Assembly (NCBI GenBank): GCA_036525185.1
Contig: DATDAW010000041.1
Span: 65,856-129,855, forward strand
Source: DATDAW01 sp036525185
Lineage (GTDB): Bacteria > Verrucomicrobiota > Verrucomicrobiia > Chthoniobacterales > DASVRZ01
DNA: 64,000 nt
Direction: 5' to 3'
Shown here in pieces: positions 60,658 to 64,000 of the stretch (position 1 is its first letter; each line of letters begins with the position of its first letter). Under the pieces are notes generated by a model. It ran no database searches. It saw nothing but the letters and a program-made list of their open reading frames with translations, and was not told the DNA's origin. The position numbers and the translations under genes are program-made.

Positions 60658-60659
60658 GC

Positions 60660-60958
60660 ACGGATCGGCGTGCGCGTAGCGACGTTCAGCGCGGCGAACC
60701 GACCGGCATGATCGCAGCGAAATTTCACAACACACTGGCCAGAATGATCGTCGCCGTCGCACAGAAGTGGGACAACCGCGAGTCGTTCTCACCGGGGGCT
60801 GTTTTCAGAATCAATATCTCGCCGAGCGCTGCCTTGCACAGGTCACCGCCGAGGATTTCCGCCCTTGCCGGCACCAGCGTGTGCCTCTGAATGACAGCGA
60901 CCTCGCTCTCGGACAAATCGTCGCTGCAGAGGCGGCCGCGGAGCACGCGAATCGTTGA
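60660..60958 (+). pseudogene. Remnant of hydrogenase-maturation carbamoyltransferase HypF (C-terminal end)
   Basis: Immediately after truA, one frame encodes DVQRGEPTGMIAAKFHNTLA then RMIVAVAQK, matching the HypF C-terminal FHNTLA helix. A one-base shift near 60765 moves to RVVLTGGCFQNQYLAERCLA and HQRVPLNDSDLALGQIVAAE, matching the HypF/Kae1-like GGxFQN and ND.GLALGQ motifs, ending at 60958. The rest of HypF (acylphosphatase, zinc fingers, YrdC domain) and all other hyp/hydrogenase genes are absent from the window, so this is a relic about 100 codons long. Confidence 0.75.
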
Positions 60959-61003
60959 CATGCTTTCCGGCGAACAACTCCGCGCATCTGCTGATCGATC
61001 AAA

Positions 61004-62455
61004 CTAGACCTTTGTTGGAGTTTTCGCGATCTTGAACATTTCGAGGACTGCATCGCGCGCGGCTGCATGGTCCACGATGGGAAGCGGGTAGGCCTTTGCG
61101 ATAGGAATTCCGGGCGGCGGCTCGCAGAGCTTTGCAGCGGGCACGTCGCGCAGCTCGGGCAGCCAGCGCCGGATGTATTCGCCGTCTGGATCGAAACGCT
61201 TCGTCTGCGACCACGGATTTTGGATGCGGAAATACGGTGCCGCATCCGTGCCCGTGCTCGCGCTCCACTGCCAGCCGCCATTGTTGCTCGCGATGTCCCC
61301 GTCCACGAGGAGACGCATGAAATGGCTCTCTCCATGCATCCACCAAATGCGGAGGTCCTTTGTAAGAAACATGGCAGTGATCATGCGCACGCGGTTGTGC
61401 ATGTTGCCGGTTGCTGCGAGTTCGCGCATCCCGGCGTCCACGATGGGAAAACCAGTGCGACCCTCGCGCCATGCATTGAAGTCTGCGCGCGCGGCAGGGT
61501 CGCGCTCCCATGCATCGTCGTCCTCCGGGCGCCAGTAAGCGCGCCAGGGGAGTCTTCGACATTCCGGCTGAAACTCGTGCCGGATCACCTCGGGCCAATG
61601 GCAGAGCACTTGCAGATAGAATTCGCGCCAAATGAGCTCGTTGACGAAGGTGGCGACGCTGTTTCTCTGCGCGAAAGTTTTCGCCTCGGCACTTGCCCGA
61701 TGGCACTCGCGCAGCACTTCGCGAATGGAAAGTAGGCCGTGACGTAGATCCTGTGAGAGACGGGATGTGGCATTTTCGGCAGGGCGATCGCGCCTGGTGT
61801 CGTAGAGAAAAATTGGGCCATCCAGAAAGCTGGCAAGTCGCTTGCGCGCAGTAGCTTCGCCGGGCGGAAGGATTTGCGCGGTGTTTGTCAGATGCCACCG
61901 GCTGAGTGTCGGAAGCGGCTCGCTTTTCACCGACGCCGGAACGGCGATCCGTGCGACGGTATTTCCCGTTGGCGGCTTGGAAATTTTACTCCACGCTCTT
62001 GCGTATGGGGTGAAAACACGGAACGGCCGACCATCGCTGGTGAGCACTTCGTCGTGTTCGTGAATGGCAATGTCCTTGCAGCTCTGCACCAGGATGCCAA
62101 GCCGGCCTGCCATCGTTTCAATGCGTCGCTCCATGTCGCGTCCGAACGGATCGGGGTCCCGGTTGAAATAGATCGCGCGTGCGCCGGTCTCGCGGACAAG
62201 CTGCTCGAGCACGAGGTCCGCGCGCCCGTTCCGGACGATGAGGCGGCCACCTTTCGCTTCGAGGTTGCGGTGCAGCGATTCCAGTGAGCCGCAGAGGAAT
62301 TCCTGCCGTGGCGCGCCGCACCAATGGTGTTTGCCGGTCCATTGGCTGGTGATAAACACAGGCACAATTTGATCGTGCGCAGCGAGGGCCGCGTTCAACG
62401 CGGTATTGTCGGTGAGACGCAGGTCGCGCCGGAACCAGTGGATGGCGATGCTCAT
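61004..62455 (-). CDS. phrB: Deoxyribodipyrimidine photolyase
   Basis: A 483-residue class I CPD photolyase repairing UV dimers with blue light. MSIAIHWFRRDLRLTDNTAL is the classic N-terminus (ATG 62455; the frame is open to 62659). The FAD pocket has FVNELIWREFYLQVL, TGFPIVDAGMRELAATGNMH and NRVRMITAMFL, and GDIASNNGGWQWSASTGTDA with the electron-transfer tryptophans follows. It is preceded 23 bases upstream on the same strand by an SDR/DUF2867 gene. Confidence 0.95.
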   Translation of the reverse strand: MSIAIHWFRRDLRLTDNTALNAALAAHDQIVPVFITSQWTGKHHWCGAPRQEFLCGSLESLHRNLEAKGGRLIVRNGRADLVLEQLVRETGARAIYFNRDPDPFGRDMERRIETMAGRLGILVQSCKDIAIHEHDEVLTSDGRPFRVFTPYARAWSKISKPPTGNTVARIAVPASVKSEPLPTLSRWHLTNTAQILPPGEATARKRLASFLDGPIFLYDTRRDRPAENATSRLSQDLRHGLLSIREVLRECHRASAEAKTFAQRNSVATFVNELIWREFYLQVLCHWPEVIRHEFQPECRRLPWRAYWRPEDDDAWERDPAARADFNAWREGRTGFPIVDAGMRELAATGNMHNRVRMITAMFLTKDLRIWWMHGESHFMRLLVDGDIASNNGGWQWSASTGTDAAPYFRIQNPWSQTKRFDPDGEYIRRWLPELRDVPAAKLCEPPPGIPIAKAYPLPIVDHAAARDAVLEMFKIAKTPTKV

Positions 62456-62478
62456 GGCGTCACGCCTAAATCCACGCC

Positions 62479-63942
62479 TTAAGTCGCCCCGGCCAGCGAT
62501 GAAATTCTTCGGATCAGGCCGCGGAAGATCAAGGCGTGGACCGGGTAAAGCAGATACCAGTAAGCAAGTCCGGAAATCCCTTTCGGCGCGAAGACGGCGG
62601 TTTGACTCAGGAGGGAACGCAAATCTCCGGATTCCGGGCGCACTTCGAATTCCAGCCATGCTTTTCCCGGCACCTTCATCTCCGCCCGCAGGCGGATGAG
62701 TCGGCCTGCCTCGATAGCTTCCACGCGCCAGAAATCGAGTGCATCACCCACACGCACGTCTTTTGCGTCGCGCCGGCCCCGGCGCAGCCCGACTCCACCA
62801 ACGATGCGATCGACCGCACCGCGGACGCGCCAGGCCCAATTCATATAGAGCCAGCCGCGCGTGCCTCCGAGCGATGTGAACGCTCGAAAGATCAACTCCG
62901 CCGGTGCATCGACGATCATCTGCCGGTGCTCCAAAATCATGCCTTCGCGCGTGGTGAGCGTGACCGGCGGAGTGCTGCGCCACGTCGCCGAAAGGGCGTC
63001 GCTCCATGCGGTCTCGACGGCTCCGCTATTGAGCTTGTCGAGCGCGAATTTCACGGCGGTTCGGTAGTCAAGCAGATCGATCGTTGGGAAAAGCTGCCGC
63101 GCCCGATTGTCTCGAACGACAACTTCATTCTGGAGTCCGTCGATCAGCGGACGCGCGATCGCCGCCGGGATCGGCGTGATGAAATGTACCCACCAGGATG
63201 ACAGCCGAGGGGTAAGAACGGGAACGGGCAGGAGCCACCTGCGGAGGCCTCTGACTTCGGCATAAATCGTCAGCATCTCGCCATAGGTGACGACATCCGC
63301 ACCCCCAATTTCAACGATTTCACCCGTGCTTGCCGGCACCGAAAGCGCGGCGATCAGATAGTCGAGCACGTTGCGAATGGCGATCGGCTGGACGGGGGTG
63401 TAAACCCAACGCGGGCAGATCATTACCGGCACGCGCTCCGCGAGATAACGGATCATTTCAAACGACAGGCTGCCCGAGCCGACGATCACGCCGGCGCGAA
63501 ACTCCGTTACGGGCACGCTGCTTTTGCGCAGCGCATCGCCGGTGTCGTGCCGCGAGCGCAGATGAGCCGAAAGCTGCGTGCGGGGGTCGCCGAGACCGCC
63601 GAGATAAATAATCCGTCCCACGCCTGCTTCGCGGGCTGCCACGCCGAAACTCTCTGCCGCTTGCACGTCGCGTTCAGGAAAATCGGAGCCCGCGCCGAGG
63701 CTGTGCACGAGATAATAGGCGACTGCGACATCGCTCACTGCCGCGGCAAGCGTCTCCGGCTGGAGCACGTCGCCCTCGATCAACTCGACGTCGTCCCGCC
63801 ATGGCCGACCTTGCACGCGGGAGGCGTCGCGCACGAGGCAACGCACCCGGTATCCCGCGCTTAGCAAACGCGGCACAATTCGCCCTCCGATGTAGCCGGT
63901 GGCGCCAGTGACGAGGACGAGGGGTGATTGAGTGTTTAACAT
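62479..63942 (-). CDS. NAD(P)-binding SDR protein fused to DUF2867
   Basis: A 487-residue two-domain protein. The N-terminal ~330 residues are an atypical SDR/NmrA-like fold (LVLVTGATGYIGGRIVPRLL, VAYYLVHSLGAGSDF, YLGGLGDPRTQLSAHLRSRH). The C-terminal ~150 residues match DUF2867 (RVGDALDFWRVEAIEAGRLI, GLAYWYLLYPVHALIFRGLI), a START-like ligand fold. No reaction is known to me. It is the first gene of the photolyase operon; light- or stress-linked expression is an inference from that pairing. Confidence 0.87.
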   Translation of the reverse strand: MLNTQSPLVLVTGATGYIGGRIVPRLLSAGYRVRCLVRDASRVQGRPWRDDVELIEGDVLQPETLAAAVSDVAVAYYLVHSLGAGSDFPERDVQAAESFGVAAREAGVGRIIYLGGLGDPRTQLSAHLRSRHDTGDALRKSSVPVTEFRAGVIVGSGSLSFEMIRYLAERVPVMICPRWVYTPVQPIAIRNVLDYLIAALSVPASTGEIVEIGGADVVTYGEMLTIYAEVRGLRRWLLPVPVLTPRLSSWWVHFITPIPAAIARPLIDGLQNEVVVRDNRARQLFPTIDLLDYRTAVKFALDKLNSGAVETAWSDALSATWRSTPPVTLTTREGMILEHRQMIVDAPAELIFRAFTSLGGTRGWLYMNWAWRVRGAVDRIVGGVGLRRGRRDAKDVRVGDALDFWRVEAIEAGRLIRLRAEMKVPGKAWLEFEVRPESGDLRSLLSQTAVFAPKGISGLAYWYLLYPVHALIFRGLIRRISSLAGAT

Positions 63943-64000
63943 GGTTGGACTGCCTTTCAGTGGCTTGAAGCAAATTCGATCGGAAGGCCCACGTGCTCCC

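Overview
The window is about 64 kb of moderately high-GC bacterial chromosome and most likely comes from a member of the Verrucomicrobiota. This assignment is an inference from gene content. The supporting genes are a DUF1800/DUF1501/pseudopilin-like secreted gene set, a PEP-CTERM protein, large secreted proteins with golvesin, DUF1349, Calx-beta and CHRD modules, a GTP-type PEP carboxykinase, and many genes with poor Shine-Dalgarno sequences. No rRNA, CRISPR array, phage or intact transposase was found. One tRNA (Ala-GGC) is present.

Layout. 1-8.3 kb: the 3' part of a PocR/AraC regulator, a universal stress protein, a minus-strand group (GTP-PEP carboxykinase, a primase-like protein, a TIM-barrel isomerase), then hpt, a MoaD/ThiS protein and the sufS-sufU Fe-S pair. 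8.4-16.4 kb: two HSP20 genes with a striking TGGCGCA operator cluster, a VanX-type dipeptidase, a glyoxalase-fold protein, a cyclase/NB-ARC/TPR giant, an Rrf2 regulator, a cell-wall amidase, short-form HPF and a candidate structured RNA. 16.4-28.8 kb: a surface-polysaccharide island on the minus strand, with CDP-glucose synthesis, a sugar C-methyltransferase, epimerases, an aminopeptidase-like DUF4910 protein, a GT61 glycosyltransferase, an acyltransferase, and a wrecked transketolase/E1-type gene. 29-38.7 kb: a HerA-like ATPase, a C-terminal protease, a secreted nucleoside-hydrolase-like protein, a second TIM-barrel isomerase, a MacAB-type efflux set and a Trp-rich repeat protein. 38.8-50 kb: secreted proteins, namely a clan-A-like glycoside hydrolase, a DUF1800-DUF1501-pseudopilin operon and the scar of a second such operon, followed by about 0.9 kb without a gene and a broken fatty-acid hydroxylase gene. 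50-64 kb: alr, an orphan RelE-like protein, a PEP-CTERM protein, tRNA-Ala, the SAM cycle (metK, a GxxExxY insertion, ahcY) facing an ArsR-methyltransferase fusion regulator, manC, ruvX, truA, a HypF remnant, and a photolyase-SDR pair.

The most notable items are these. (1) A 479-residue protein at 2249-3688 (minus) carries motifs of the archaeo-eukaryotic primase catalytic domain followed by a region resembling the four-cysteine C-terminal domain of primase large subunits: a possible one-chain PriS-PriL-like primase in a bacterium. (2) A GxxExxY gene bounded by inverted repeats sits inside the metK-ahcY operon. (3) An ArsR-methyltransferase fusion faces metK across a palindrome. (4) A golvesin domain is interrupted by a complete DUF1349-like module. 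(5) At least four gene remnants (transketolase/E1, DUF1800/DUF1501, fatty-acid hydroxylase, HypF) show active gene decay.

Limits: all family assignments come from reading motifs by eye. No database search or structure prediction was run. Start codons are uncertain where noted because ribosome binding sites are weak.
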